Positions 5,228 through 5,314 of a stretch of 5,314 nucleotides of DNA are shown in pieces. Every line of letters starts with the position of its first letter. The first letter of the stretch is position 1. Source of the stretch: Methanosarcinaceae archaeon (GTDB taxonomy: Archaea > Halobacteriota > Methanosarcinia > Methanosarcinales > Methanosarcinaceae). The notes beneath the pieces were generated by a model that worked only from the letters and a program-made list of their open reading frames with translations, was not told where the DNA came from and ran no database searches. The stretch covers positions 1-5,314 of the forward strand of contig JAFGOO010000001.1 in assembly GCA_016926455.1 (NCBI GenBank), given 5' to 3'. Position numbers and translations under genes: made by a program.

Positions 5228-5314
5228 GGTTCTCATTAACATCGTGTGGGTAAAATCAGTTTACCTGCCATTAAGAATATCATTGTATTCCTATATTTCT
5301 CAGTCTTCAACCCA

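Noticed and set aside
5198..5242. N-terminal extension of the oxidoreductase
   Set aside because: The 15 codons cross the best TATA-like box in the window, contain the possible ribosome binding site, and would place a non-standard segment before a normal signal peptide.

Overview
The window looks like chromosomal DNA of a methanogenic euryarchaeon, most likely of the Methanosarcinales. This is an inference from gene content: an archaeal-type GlmM/phosphomannomutase, a DUF99 protein and a DUF531 protein, both families being archaeal. It is supported by GGTGA/GAGGTG-type ribosome binding sites and TTTATA-like promoter boxes instead of bacterial -35/-10 pairs.

Left edge (1-183): the last 43 codons of an IS200/IS605-family TnpB (RNA-guided nuclease), followed by the element's right end. 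Three consecutive hairpins lie across the tnpB 3' end and the right end, as expected for a TnpB guide (omega/re) RNA. About 360 bp of AT-rich spacer follows. It holds one short minus-strand reading frame (212-385) that may be the 3' half of a frameshifted small gene, and a TATA-like box before the next gene.

Middle (548-2508): a DUF99 (endonuclease V-like fold) gene on the plus strand converges on a full-length, apparently intact phosphoglucosamine mutase (glmM) on the minus strand. GlmM supplies glucosamine-1-phosphate for UDP-GlcNAc and surface glycans.

Right-centre (2702-4483): divergent from glmM, a tight three-gene operon. It encodes a LarE-type PP-loop sulfur transferase with three cysteines in a cluster-like arrangement, a small GNAT acetyltransferase with a C-terminal Cys motif (start and stop codons overlap, ATGA), and a DUF531 protein with a C-terminus resembling the SPOUT knot.

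Right edge (4529-5197, minus): a secreted, probably lipid-anchored molybdopterin oxidoreductase of the sulfite-oxidase/YedY type, convergent with the operon. The longest reading frame over-extends its N-terminus; promoter and RBS placement favour an internal ATG 15 codons downstream.

The items most worth a second look are the TnpB guide-RNA end, the small (possibly frameshifted) ORF beside it, and the LarE-GNAT-DUF531 operon. I found no CRISPR array, tRNA or rRNA.
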